Shown here piece by piece: positions 1 through 7,622 of a DNA stretch of 33,971 nucleotides (its first letter is position 1; each line of letters starts with the position of its first letter). The stretch spans positions 1 through 33,971 of the forward strand of contig JAHHSK010000014.1 of assembly GCA_020025255.1 (NCBI GenBank), in the 5' to 3' direction. This DNA is from Ruthenibacterium sp. (GTDB lineage: Bacteria; Bacillota; Clostridia; Oscillospirales; Ruminococcaceae). The notes beneath the pieces were generated by a model. It saw only the letters and a list, made by a program, of their open reading frames with translations, did no database searches and was not told the DNA's origin. A program made the position numbers and the translations under genes.

Positions 1-38
1 GTTTTCGTCACTCGTTTTGCATTGCTGATTCGTATCAT
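1..38 (-). CDS. Start of an unidentified gene, cut by the window edge
   Basis: Reading leftward, a GGAGG ribosome site (46-50) lies seven bases before an ATG at 38, followed by an open frame reading MIRISNAKRVTK to the window edge. Twelve codons are too few to assign a family. It follows the hydroxyacid dehydrogenase gene (stop at 147) by 108 bp in the same direction, so it is probably a further member of the left arm of the AraC-controlled catabolic locus. No convincing promoter of its own is visible in the gap. Confidence 0.6.
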   Translation of the reverse strand, partial: MIRISNAKRVTK

Positions 39-146
39 GATCTTTCCTCCTATATACCGCTCAATGGCATGTGTAACAACATCCCACTTTTGCAACACGA
101 CTTGATGCCATATCAAAGGCACAAGGTCTTTTCGGTTGATTCCCAT

Positions 147-1136
147 TTACGCAATCGTTGCAAGCATTTCCTTCGTAACTTCTGTTTCAAGCGCTTTGCC
201 GCCCAAGAATCGTTCAATTTCGGCACAGGCATGTGCGCCGATTTTCAGCTTGCCGTTGTTTGCAAGGCCTGCTATATGCGGGGTAAAGATGCAATTTGGT
301 ATTTGGCGCAGCGGATTATCCACTGCCGGAGGTTCCGGATCCGTTACATCAAGACATGCGTATTTCAGCTTTCCGCTTTGCAGGCATCGAGCTAACGCCG
401 CTTCATCAATCAAGGAGCCTCGTGCCGTGTTGATGAGAATCGCATCGTGCTTCATCAATCCCAGCGTGCGTTCATTTACCATATGCTTTGTCGCTTCAAT
501 GGAAGGGGCGTGCAGCGACAGAATATCGCTTTTGATAAAAACCTCATCCAACTCCACTTTGTGTGCGCCGATCGCCTGTATGTATTCTGCACTTTGACCC
601 GGATCATACACCAAGATATTTACACCGTAGTTTTGCAGCAGCTCTACAAGATGCGCCCCGGCGAAGCCGCAGCCAATGATGCCGACATTGATTTCATACA
701 GTTCGTTTACAACAGAGGTATCCGTCGGCCATTTTCCGGCATGAATTTCCGCATTGTAAGCAAACACATTCTTAGCACAGGCGATAGCCATTCCCAGTGC
801 CATTTCCGAAACGCCGCGGCTTAGTGCACACGCACAGGAAATCACCTTGATTCCTCTGGCATACAGCGCATCGGAAACCACACTCTTGACACTTCCTGCC
901 GCGTGGGCAACCATTTTCAAATTCGGTGCGGCATCCAGCATCTCTTGCTCCAAACAAGGGGTACCCCAAGAAGTGATTGCAATATCTGCATCCCGAAGGA
1001 TTTCCCGCACAACTGTTTTATCAAGAGAATCGCTCTCGTTGCATACTACTTCACCCAGTGAAGAAAGCCGATTTAATGTTGTTTCCGAAAACAAAATCTT
1101 GCGCAGCTTCTTTTCCAATAATACTGCAATTTTCAT
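147..1136 (-). CDS. D-2-hydroxyacid dehydrogenase family protein (NAD-dependent)
   Basis: A 329-residue member of the D-isomer 2-hydroxyacid dehydrogenase family (SerA/GyaR-like), expected to interconvert a 2-hydroxy acid and a 2-oxo acid in the cytoplasm. The Rossmann glycine loop GCGFAG is at about 155-160, with an Asp (about 178) at the end of the next strand, suggesting NAD rather than NADP. The family's Arg-Glu-His set is present: R239 in NTARGSL, E268 in DPEPP and H287 in TPHIAG. There is no C-terminal ACT domain, so it is not a full-length SerA. The start at 1136 is chosen because GAAAGGAAAGGG lies just upstream; an open extension further 5' overlaps the preceding gene. It is third in the leftward operon, 79 bp after the Gfo/Idh gene. 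The substrate cannot be told from sequence. Confidence 0.9.
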   Translation of the reverse strand: MKIAVLLEKKLRKILFSETTLNRLSSLGEVVCNESDSLDKTVVREILRDADIAITSWGTPCLEQEMLDAAPNLKMVAHAAGSVKSVVSDALYARGIKVISCACALSRGVSEMALGMAIACAKNVFAYNAEIHAGKWPTDTSVVNELYEINVGIIGCGFAGAHLVELLQNYGVNILVYDPGQSAEYIQAIGAHKVELDEVFIKSDILSLHAPSIEATKHMVNERTLGLMKHDAILINTARGSLIDEAALARCLQSGKLKYACLDVTDPEPPAVDNPLRQIPNCIFTPHIAGLANNGKLKIGAHACAEIERFLGGKALETEVTKEMLATIA

Positions 1137-1215
1137 TTTTATCCCTTTCCTTTCAAAACAGGTATACCTCATCCTGCCTAATTTTTCAATCGCACGTTTT
1201 GCAGGCCAATGTCTT

Positions 1216-2271
1216 TCAGCCGATTGCTTCCGGTTCCAATTCGACAGCCTTTCCGGTTGCGGCGGATTGATAGATTCCGAAAATAAGTTGAAGCGTCTTC
1301 TTTGCTTCGGATGCATCGATCAAAAGCTTGCTATCGCCGCGCAATGCACTGACAAAATTCTGCATTTGCTGAATATGTCCCTGCGGGTCGATTCGAGCCG
1401 GATCGCACCACGAAGATTCCTCGCTGTCTTTTTCTTTCTGTATTATGCGGTTTTCGTCCCCCTTTATCTCCCAGCGAACGATTTTATTCTCATCTAATAT
1501 AATATTTCCACTTTCTCCGTTCAGCTCGATCCTGCGCGGTGATCCCGGCCAATCGGCCGTTGAGGCTTCAATCACGCCAAGCGTTCCGCTTGTAAAAGAA
1601 ATCGATGCGTTTAAGGTGTCTTCCACTTCAACTGGGTGTACAAGCGTTCGGCTCATGGCATAAATCGTTTTTACCGGGCCTGCGATATAACGCAACAGAT
1701 CTACGCCATGAATTCCTTGATTGAGCAGTGCTCCCCCGCCCTCTTTTTCCAATGTTCCTCTCCACGGGCTTTGGCTGAAATATTCCGGATTTCGATAATA
1801 CTTCATATAAAGATCCGCGCGGGTTATGCGTCCAAGCGCACCTGAATCAACTGCTTGTTTCACCCGCATAATTTCCGAAGAAAAACGAAGCTGCGATACA
1901 ACGCCAATCAAAACACGGGATTCCTTTGCGATCTGTATCAATTCATCACATTCCTGCACACTGAATGCAAGCGGCTTTTCAACAAGCACCGATTTGCCGG
2001 ATAGCATCGCCTGTCTTGCCAAGGGCGCATGCAAAAAGCTTGGGGTACAAATACATACGGCATCTACACTCGGATCCGAAAATACATCTTCCCGGCTTTT
2101 ATAACACCGGACATGGCAGGCTGCTGCTGTTTTCTCTGCGGCGGTTTCCGATTCATCATATACTCCAACCAACCTTGCATCTTCCAACGCTTGAATGGCA
2201 TGGATGTGATAGCGTGAAATTGCCCCGCACCCAATCACGGCAAATCCATATGCCGTCTTTCCTCGGCTCAT
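1216..2271 (-). CDS. Gfo/Idh/MocA family oxidoreductase (canonical)
   Basis: A 351-residue NAD(P)-dependent sugar or cyclitol dehydrogenase of the glucose-fructose oxidoreductase/inositol dehydrogenase family. The N-terminal Rossmann domain carries GCGAISRYH (14-22), followed by the family hallmark VEKPL with its catalytic Lys at about 99. The C-terminal substrate domain contains GGGALLNQGIHGVDLL (178-193), whose His and Asp are the usual active-site pair. Length and motifs are intact, so it should be active. It starts 23 bp after the stop of the enolase-superfamily gene, with GGAG eight bases before the ATG. A second, divergent family member lies in the right arm (4793-5737), so the pathway probably uses two such steps, for example oxidation and later re-reduction of a ring carbon. 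That role is inference. Confidence 0.92.
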   Translation of the reverse strand: MSRGKTAYGFAVIGCGAISRYHIHAIQALEDARLVGVYDESETAAEKTAAACHVRCYKSREDVFSDPSVDAVCICTPSFLHAPLARQAMLSGKSVLVEKPLAFSVQECDELIQIAKESRVLIGVVSQLRFSSEIMRVKQAVDSGALGRITRADLYMKYYRNPEYFSQSPWRGTLEKEGGGALLNQGIHGVDLLRYIAGPVKTIYAMSRTLVHPVEVEDTLNASISFTSGTLGVIEASTADWPGSPRRIELNGESGNIILDENKIVRWEIKGDENRIIQKEKDSEESSWCDPARIDPQGHIQQMQNFVSALRGDSKLLIDASEAKKTLQLIFGIYQSAATGKAVELEPEAIG

Positions 2272-2294
2272 CCCCTTCGCTCCTTTATTTGTAT

Positions 2295-3587
2295 TTATTT
2301 TTCATCCAAAAGTGCCTCATATTGATCCGCCGGGCAAAACGCAGTGCACCGTTCATAAAATTGCCGCAGGCAGAACACGCCTTTTTCCGTACGCAGCCAT
2401 GCAGCATCCGGCGTGGGATGCATTTGCACAAGACGTTCCCACTGTGTATAATTTTGCGCACCATTGCTTTCCACCACACCAATATGAAGCCCCGGCAGGG
2501 TTTTGATCCGCGCAGCCACATTCATGTTCCAATCCAGCATTACCGGCGGCACGGTAAGATCGGCACAAAAGCAAGGAACCCCGCGCTGCTGTGCCTGATG
2601 ATATATTTCCAATGTGGCACTCAGCGTTTTTGCAATCGGTTTGAGTGCAATGGCGGTATATCCCAGCTTATCAATGCAGCGCACAGCGTCATCGGTGCAA
2701 TGGATCCTTTCATCCGCTGCAATGCGCACCGGAAATTGGTGCACCGGGATGTCTGCCTCGACCGGAAACGGTTCTTCCAAAAGTACGATTCGATCCAGCG
2801 CGCCCGACAGCGCTGCCCCTGCAAGAAACCGTTCCAAGCGTTCCGGGGTATCGTATCTGCCATTCGCATCAAGGTAATATACGGGGTGTCCACATTCTGT
2901 GTAAGGGGTATGGTATTCCGATGCGATGGCATGAATCCTTGTCACGCGTTCGATATCCCACACGCACATTTCATCCAAATTATTGCGCTCACCCGGGTTG
3001 GAACCGATTTTGATTTTCAATAGGAATGCCCCTGCATCCAGAAGTTTGCGTAGTTCGGCTTCGCTTGTATTGTAGCTTATCAGCGGAATCAAGCCCAGCT
3101 TTTCTTGATGAAAATTCATTCGCGGACAGAAATTCTGTGTTATATCCTCAAACCGCTTGCTTCCATTCTGTGCTGCCCAAAGCTGCCAAAGAGCCAGATC
3201 AACGGGGACAAGGGAATTCAGCGTGAACGTCTTCGACAGATTTCGATTATTGGTAACCCTTTGTGCATACTCATGCAGCGTTTCAAACAGTTCATGCTGT
3301 GTCTGGATCGGATCTTCAAAAAAGGTTCCTTTGAGCATTTGAAGCGCGTATTCCGTTACCGCAAGCATCATTGCATTGCTTCCGGTTGGTGTGTGCGCAC
3401 CAAATGTCCCCGCATCTGCCCACAGCACACTTTGAACACCGATTCCAACGCCATATGTTCCATCAGCAGCCCGTATCCGGCATACAGGCTGCCAAAGTTC
3501 CTTTAAAAAACCGCCTTTGAAGCCCAATGGTTTTCGAAGCGGTTCCCGCTGCACAGCCAGTGCCACATCCTCGATTTTACAACACAT
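2295..3587 (-). CDS. Enolase-superfamily enzyme (mandelate racemase/muconate lactonizing type)
   Basis: A roughly 430-residue enolase-superfamily protein; members abstract a proton alpha to a carboxylate and catalyse dehydration, epimerisation or cycloisomerisation. Residues from the ATG at 3587: a KIK pair at about 191-193 (second-strand base), metal ligands in YYLDANG (D about 240), LLEEPF (E about 271-272) and AADER (D about 292), and a Lys in ALKP (about 316) as the opposite-face base. The two-Lys arrangement fits the MLE/dipeptide-epimerase/sugar-acid group better than the His-Asp mandelate racemase group, but the reaction cannot be named. At 430 residues it is longer than most family members (about 350-400), with an extended N-terminus and C-terminus. 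Start 3587 is preferred over 3635 because AAAGGGTG stands six bases upstream. It is first in the leftward operon. Confidence 0.85.
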   Translation of the reverse strand: MCCKIEDVALAVQREPLRKPLGFKGGFLKELWQPVCRIRAADGTYGVGIGVQSVLWADAGTFGAHTPTGSNAMMLAVTEYALQMLKGTFFEDPIQTQHELFETLHEYAQRVTNNRNLSKTFTLNSLVPVDLALWQLWAAQNGSKRFEDITQNFCPRMNFHQEKLGLIPLISYNTSEAELRKLLDAGAFLLKIKIGSNPGERNNLDEMCVWDIERVTRIHAIASEYHTPYTECGHPVYYLDANGRYDTPERLERFLAGAALSGALDRIVLLEEPFPVEADIPVHQFPVRIAADERIHCTDDAVRCIDKLGYTAIALKPIAKTLSATLEIYHQAQQRGVPCFCADLTVPPVMLDWNMNVAARIKTLPGLHIGVVESNGAQNYTQWERLVQMHPTPDAAWLRTEKGVFCLRQFYERCTAFCPADQYEALLDEK

Positions 3588-3630
3588 GCTTTTCACCCTT
3601 TCCCAATCGCGAACGGATCTTTTCTTGTTA

Positions 3631-3639
3631 AGCATAGCA
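3631..3639 (-). promoter_or_regulatory. Extended -10 promoter of the left (enolase-led) operon
   Basis: On the minus strand TGC followed by TATGCT forms an extended -10 (hexamer 3636-3631). No recognisable -35 hexamer sits at the right distance, as expected for an activator-dependent promoter. It lies 44 bp before the ATG at 3587. The right-arm promoter has the same ATGCTA core at the same distance from a matching upstream element. Confidence 0.5.
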
Positions 3640-3659
3640 TACTCTCATTTTGACTTCTT

Positions 3660-3700
3660 TGCAGAATTTACAAATCTTTTTGATGTTTTTTACAATTCTG
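3660..3700 (-). promoter_or_regulatory. Candidate AraC-regulator binding element, left copy
   Basis: This 41-bp stretch, read on minus, matches the plus-strand stretch 4670-4710 at 28 of 41 positions without gaps; it begins CAGAATTGT and ends TGCA in both. It sits 23 bp before the extended -10 of the left operon. Internally, TTTACAA occurs twice in direct orientation (3667-3673 and 3689-3695), 22 bp apart, which is the two-turn spacing typical of AraC-family half-sites. CAGAATT and AATTCTG (3662-3668, 3694-3700) also form an inverted pair. Assigning it to the AraC protein encoded at 3829 is inference. Confidence 0.5.
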
Positions 3701-3727
3701 TTCGCTTCGAATCTATCACATCGATCA

Positions 3728-3756
3728 TTGTAATACTCGGGGTCGTGGGCTATAAT
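3728..3756 (+). promoter_or_regulatory. Sigma-A promoter of the AraC-type regulator gene
   Basis: TTGTAA (3728-3733) and a perfect TATAAT (3751-3756) are separated by 17 bp. Transcription would start near 3763, giving a leader of about 65 nt before the ATG at 3829. The left copy of the candidate operator ends 27 bp upstream of the -35, so autoregulation is possible. Confidence 0.65.
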
Positions 3757-3828
3757 TAAACCGGATTCTATGGTTTTTGATGCCGTTGTTTCACGCATTT
3801 TTATATAAAGGCTTGGAGGGATCGTTTC

Positions 3829-4656
3829 ATGAATGAGTGCAGTGTTTTCTGGTGCGGCAAATACTGTCAGCAATGGGAAACCGATGTTCACAATCACACC
3901 TATTTTCAGCTTTTCGGGATTTCAGAAGGGCGCGGGCAGCTTCTGGTGGAAGAAGAAAAATTTGATATTCTTCCGCAGCAGCTCTATCTCATCCACCCGC
4001 AGCAGAATCATGCGGTTGTTACCAACGAACGAACTCCGCTGCATATTCTGGATATCAAATTTGCCATTCATAATCAAATGCTGTTTGAAGAGCTTTTAAA
4101 GATCCGCCAGCCCTTTGTTCCGAAAAACTTCACATGGTTCACGCAAAGCTTTGAAAAGATTTTCAAAGAAAGCCAAAGCCAGCAGCTTCATTATCATTCG
4201 ATCGTCTGCAACACACTGTACGAGGTGCTGGTGCGCATCATTCGAGAACAAAGCGGTGCCGAGCCGATCCCCGCCCCTTCGCCTTTCAGTGATCCGCCTG
4301 TGGCGGAATATCGTGGAATTGATGTTGCTGCACTGATTGACTATATCCGATTTAATTATACGCATATTATCAGCTTGGATGATCTTTCCTGTGCGGCACA
4401 CGTCAATAAAACGACCTTGAGCAACATGTTCAAGGAATTGTTTGACACCACTCCTATCCGCTACATCAATGCTTTGCGCTTGCAGAAAGCAAAAGAGCTT
4501 TTAAGCAACACCACGATCGGGATCGGTGAAATTGCGGAGCTGATCGGCTTCCAAAGCATTCATTATTTCAGCCGTTTTTTCAAGGAAAAGGAAAACTGCA
4601 CTCCAATCGAATATCGCATGCGGCATTCCCGGAATCGTTATTTTTACTTTCCGTAA
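3829..4656 (+). CDS. AraC-family transcriptional regulator with N-terminal cupin-like domain
   Basis: A 275-residue regulator. The N-terminal half (about 1-100) looks like a cupin ligand-binding domain: HNHTYFQLF is a typical His-containing strand and is followed by LPQQLYLIHPQQNHAV, the common AraC-type 'P-G-H' turn region. The C-terminal 100 residues hold two helix-turn-helix motifs: ISLDDLSCAAHVNKTTLSNMFKE (about 186-208) and IGEIAELIGFQSIHYFSRFFKE (about 234-255), the second being the conserved AraC signature. GGAGGG lies eight bases before the ATG. It sits between two divergent catabolic arms, each preceded by a matching 41-bp element next to an extended -10, so it is probably their activator. 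The ligand is unknown but is probably the pathway substrate. Confidence 0.93.
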   Translation: MNECSVFWCGKYCQQWETDVHNHTYFQLFGISEGRGQLLVEEEKFDILPQQLYLIHPQQNHAVVTNERTPLHILDIKFAIHNQMLFEELLKIRQPFVPKNFTWFTQSFEKIFKESQSQQLHYHSIVCNTLYEVLVRIIREQSGAEPIPAPSPFSDPPVAEYRGIDVAALIDYIRFNYTHIISLDDLSCAAHVNKTTLSNMFKELFDTTPIRYINALRLQKAKELLSNTTIGIGEIAELIGFQSIHYFSRFFKEKENCTPIEYRMRHSRNRYFYFP

Positions 4657-4669
4657 AAAAACAGCCCCG

Positions 4670-4710
4670 CAGAATTGTCTAAAAGTGCAAAAGATTTTGA
4701 CTTTTTTGCA
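4670..4710 (+). promoter_or_regulatory. Candidate AraC-regulator binding element, right copy
   Basis: Read on plus, this 41-bp stretch is the partner of the minus-strand element at 3660-3700 (28 of 41 identical, both starting CAGAATTGT and ending TGCA). It contains the inverted pair TGCAAAA (4686-4692) and TTTTGCA (4704-4710). Its 3' half, TTTTGACTTTTTTGCA (4695-4710), also matches 3648-3663 on plus at 15 of 16 positions. It ends 23 bp before the extended -10 of the right operon, the same spacing as on the left. Confidence 0.5.
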
Positions 4711-4730
4711 TAGCGCATCCGTCCTTGTCA

Positions 4731-4739
4731 TGCTACTAT
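4731..4739 (+). promoter_or_regulatory. Extended -10 promoter of the right operon
   Basis: TGC followed by TACTAT (4734-4739) is an extended -10 without a usable -35 at 16-18 bp upstream, consistent with an activator-dependent start. It shares ATGCTA with the left-arm promoter. The leader to the ATG at 4793 would be roughly 47 nt. Confidence 0.45.
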
Positions 4740-4792
4740 TTGGGAGTGATACGGAAAAGCGTCCGTTATCAACAGAAAAGGAGTGTTGCTTC

Positions 4793-5737
4793 ATGATTCG
4801 TGTTGGTACAGTGAATATTGATACTTCTCATCCTATGGGATTTGCAGAAGTTATGGAAAAATCAAATCGCGCCCGTTATGTTGGCATTTATAATGATTCG
4901 TTTCGCGACGATGAGGAAGTGGCAGGCTTCATGCGCCGCTTTGGTGTGGAAAAACGATGCCAAACCGTAGCAGAGCTTGCCGATATGTGCGATATCGGTT
5001 TTATTCAGGGCTGTGATTGGGACAAGCATTTGGAATATGCACAACCCTTTTTCGACCGAAAAAAACCGGTTTTTATCGATAAACCGATTGTCGGCAATCT
5101 GAAGGATTGCAAGCGCGTAGAACAGCTTGTCCGCGAAGGCTGCGTTATCCTCGGCAGTTCCAGTGCAAGATATGCTTTTGAAATTCAGGAATTTATGTCG
5201 ATTCCGGTGGAACAGCGCGGGGAGATCGTACAGGTCTTCGGCACAAGCGGAGTGGACGAATTCAATTATGGTATCCATATCGTAGAGCTGGCAGGCGGCC
5301 TTCTTGGAACGGGAGTGGAATTCGTCAAATTCATCGGACGTTCCCATGCAGGCGATTCATATTGCGAAAGCTATTATGTTCAGTTTCGGAACGGCAAAAG
5401 CTTTATCTATAACGTTTTCACCGGAACGTGGCAGCCCTTCGTGATTACGATCATGACGACCAAAACAACCTACCAATTTAAAATCGATTCCAACCGTCTG
5501 TATGAAGCTTTGATCGATCAAATCTGCAACTACATGGAAGGCAAGAAAAATCAGCTTGTGCCTGTGCAGAACATTCTGGAATCCGTATGTATCATGCTGG
5601 CCGGAATTTCTTCCCGCGAAAAGAACGGCCTTCCCATCAAGCTGGAGGACTTAAAGGATACCGACCCCTGCTTTGACGGCAAACAATTTTGGGATACATA
5701 TTCTGCCGCAGCCGGCCCAATGTATAAACTGCTTTAA
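4793..5737 (+). CDS. Divergent Gfo/Idh/MocA-like protein without the glycine-rich loop
   Basis: A 314-residue protein of Gfo/Idh/MocA type. The expected Rossmann GxGxxG is absent; the same place reads VGTVNIDTSHPMGFAE (4-19). The catalytic EKP is DKP here (VFIDKPI). From memory, a DTSH-type N-terminus recurs in a subgroup of Gfo/Idh-like proteins, so this is probably a stable variant rather than damage. The C-terminal domain retains a GVDEFNYGIHIVELAGGLL segment with the usual His. Start 4793 is supported by AAAAGGAG nine bases upstream. It heads the rightward operon and is followed after 14 bp by the TIM-barrel isomerase gene. Whether it still binds NAD(P) or acts as a binding or epimerising protein cannot be decided from sequence. 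Confidence 0.82.
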   Translation: MIRVGTVNIDTSHPMGFAEVMEKSNRARYVGIYNDSFRDDEEVAGFMRRFGVEKRCQTVAELADMCDIGFIQGCDWDKHLEYAQPFFDRKKPVFIDKPIVGNLKDCKRVEQLVREGCVILGSSSARYAFEIQEFMSIPVEQRGEIVQVFGTSGVDEFNYGIHIVELAGGLLGTGVEFVKFIGRSHAGDSYCESYYVQFRNGKSFIYNVFTGTWQPFVITIMTTKTTYQFKIDSNRLYEALIDQICNYMEGKKNQLVPVQNILESVCIMLAGISSREKNGLPIKLEDLKDTDPCFDGKQFWDTYSAAAGPMYKLL

Positions 5738-5751
5738 AAGGGAGAAACGCA

Positions 5752-6636
5752 ATGAAGATTTCTTTTATTACGGATGAAGCAACGCAAAGCTTCGATACCG
5801 CTATTGCCTTTGCCCAAAAATACGATCTTCAAGGCTTAGAGCTTCGCAGCGTGGAAAATACGCCAATCGATCGAATCAGCAGGGAAACGCTCCAAGGCTG
5901 GAAGAAAAAGCTGGACGATGCCTCTCTTTGCGTCCCCTGTCTATCCGGCAGTTTTTTCAAATGTGACATTCCCAAAACAGCGGCTCCCGTGGAAGAGTTT
6001 GAAAAACTGGAACGCCTTTGCCGTGCCGCGGATATCCTGGAATGCAGTCTGATCCGCGGGTTTACTTTTTTCGCACCGGAAAACGGCCCGGTTCCCTTGG
6101 AATATCTGAAGCCCTACTACGATCAGGCTGCTGACATTCTGCGCTTTTACAATAAACGCCTTCTTTTGGAAGCAGACCCCAGCGTAAACACATCCAATCA
6201 TGCAGCCCTTTCGCGTATGCTGAATCTTCTGAATGACCCTGTTTTTGGCGCAATTTTCGATCCGGGCAACGATATTTACGATCCTCTTCATGAGATCCCC
6301 TATCCTGACGGATACGAAGCGATCCGCAGCCACATAATGCATATCCATATTAAAGATGCCATTGTGTCAAACGGCAACATTTTCTGTGTGAAACCCGGCG
6401 AAGGCAATGTTGGTTACCCGGCACTGCTGCACCGTCTGCTGGAAGATGGCTATGACGGTTGGCTTTCGTTGGAAACACACTATCGGAAAGCAGCGCATTT
6501 GACAGAGGAACAAATGCGGTTGCCGCAGGGGGATGCATTTTCCGCAGGCGGACTGGAGGCCACTGCCGAATGTGCCGCTGCCCTACATCAGCTGATTCGA
6601 AATGCACAGCAAACAAAAGGATCCAAATTGGATTGA
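5752..6636 (+). CDS. Sugar phosphate isomerase/epimerase (xylose isomerase-like TIM barrel)
   Basis: A 294-residue AP-endonuclease-2/xylose-isomerase-like TIM barrel, the fold of IolE, IolI, hydroxypyruvate isomerase and tagatose epimerase. The four metal ligands expected for the fold are visible: E140 (LLLEADPSVNTSNH), D170 (AIFDPGND), H199 (HIHIKDA) and E241 (LSLETHY). The N-terminus KISFITDEATQSFDTAIAFAQKY is the usual first strand and helix. It likely isomerises or epimerises a ketose or a dehydrated cyclitol; the substrate is unknown. GGGAG stands seven bases before the ATG. The spacing of 14-15 bp to both neighbours implies a single transcript with the Gfo/Idh-like and NagB-like genes. 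Confidence 0.87.
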   Translation: MKISFITDEATQSFDTAIAFAQKYDLQGLELRSVENTPIDRISRETLQGWKKKLDDASLCVPCLSGSFFKCDIPKTAAPVEEFEKLERLCRAADILECSLIRGFTFFAPENGPVPLEYLKPYYDQAADILRFYNKRLLLEADPSVNTSNHAALSRMLNLLNDPVFGAIFDPGNDIYDPLHEIPYPDGYEAIRSHIMHIHIKDAIVSNGNIFCVKPGEGNVGYPALLHRLLEDGYDGWLSLETHYRKAAHLTEEQMRLPQGDAFSAGGLEATAECAAALHQLIRNAQQTKGSKLD

Positions 6637-6651
6637 ACGGAGGTTTTTTCA

Positions 6652-7407
6652 ATGATAGAACGCAAAGCCGATTCCCTGACAATTTTTCAGTATGATTCCA
6701 GAAAAGAAATGGGTATTGCAGCTGCCCGCGCGATCGAGGACAGCGTATGCAAAACACTGGAACGCAAAGATTACTGCAATATGATTTTTGCAGCCGCCCC
6801 CTCCCAAAACGAAGTGCTGGCTGCTTTGGCTGCTTCCACCCGCATTAATTGGCAGCGTGTACGCGCCTTTCATATGGATGAGTACATCGGTCTTTCCCGC
6901 TCCGCTCCACAGGGCTTTGCAAATTTCCTGCGCCGAAGCCTGTTTGACCTTGTTTCAATGCATGAAGTGTTTTGTTTGGATTCCGAAGCCGATCCTGCCG
7001 AGGAATGCAAACGTTACACGGAGCTTTTGAAAAAATATCCGGTTGATATCACCTGTATGGGAATTGGTGAAAATGGCCATATTGCATTCAACGACCCCCC
7101 GGTTGCCGATTTTCACGACCCATATTTAATCAAGCCGGTAGAGCTGGATCCGGTGTGCCGCATGCAGCAGGTGCACGATGGTTGTTTTGGTGCATTGGCG
7201 GACGTTCCGACACATGCTCTGAGCCTTACCATTCCCGCGCTGCTTGCGGCGTCAGACATCCACTGTATCGTTCCGGCTTCCACAAAGGCGCAGGCTATCA
7301 AAAACACGGTTTACGGAAAAATCAACGAAGCCTGTCCGGCCAGCATCTTGCGCCGCCATGCAAATGCGATTCTCTACTTGGATGCCGACAGTGCCGCACT
7401 TCTTTGA
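6652..7407 (+). CDS. NagB-like protein (glucosamine-6-phosphate deaminase/6-phosphogluconolactonase fold) with altered acids
   Basis: A 251-residue member of the NagB/RpiA/6PGL fold. FHMDEYIGL (73-81) matches the NagB segment with the proton-abstracting Asp (D76 here). The ring-opening segment reads GIGENGHIAFNDPP (137-150). Compared with E. coli NagB, H143 is kept, Asp141 is Asn and Glu148 is Asp. The C-terminal ACPASILRRH (about 228-237) corresponds to the conserved substrate-loop region. From memory, GENGHIAFNDPP recurs in a NagB-like subfamily, so the changes are probably functional. It may deaminate or isomerise an amino-sugar phosphate other than glucosamine-6-phosphate, or act as a lactonase. 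It is last in the rightward operon; hairpin terminators follow at 7521 and 7623. Confidence 0.85.
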   Translation: MIERKADSLTIFQYDSRKEMGIAAARAIEDSVCKTLERKDYCNMIFAAAPSQNEVLAALAASTRINWQRVRAFHMDEYIGLSRSAPQGFANFLRRSLFDLVSMHEVFCLDSEADPAEECKRYTELLKKYPVDITCMGIGENGHIAFNDPPVADFHDPYLIKPVELDPVCRMQQVHDGCFGALADVPTHALSLTIPALLAASDIHCIVPASTKAQAIKNTVYGKINEACPASILRRHANAILYLDADSAALL

Positions 7408-7520
7408 TGCCGACTGCGCTCAAAACAATCCGCATGAAGCCAAAAATCAACGGCATATTTTTCCGTAGTCGGCCATTTTTTGCTGTAAAGTAGTTTGCCT
7501 TTCCATGTGATTTAATAAGG

Positions 7521-7552
7521 GAAACACCGCTGTTTCGTTGTTTTTTTCTTTT
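7521..7552 (+). terminator. Rho-independent terminator after the right catabolic operon
   Basis: GAAACA (7521-7526), a CCGC loop and TGTTTC (7531-7536) are followed by GTTG and a long T run. It is about 115 bp after the stop of the NagB-like gene. The intergenic stretch 7408-7715 otherwise holds only this hairpin and the large palindrome at 7623-7659; I see no gene in it. Confidence 0.55.
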
Positions 7553-7622
7553 CTTATGCGGTTTCAGCCGGTCTTTCGCCTTTATAACGGAGTTTCGTTT
7601 TTCGCCATTTTACACCGATACA

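Noticed and set aside
1965..3023. A 352-codon open frame on plus across the Gfo/Idh and enolase-like genes
   Set aside because: It spans the antisense of two genes and the gap between them and shows no domain.
4697..4702. TTGACT as a -35 for the right catabolic operon
   Set aside because: No -10 lies 16-18 bp downstream; the extended -10 at 4731-4739 is 31 bp away.
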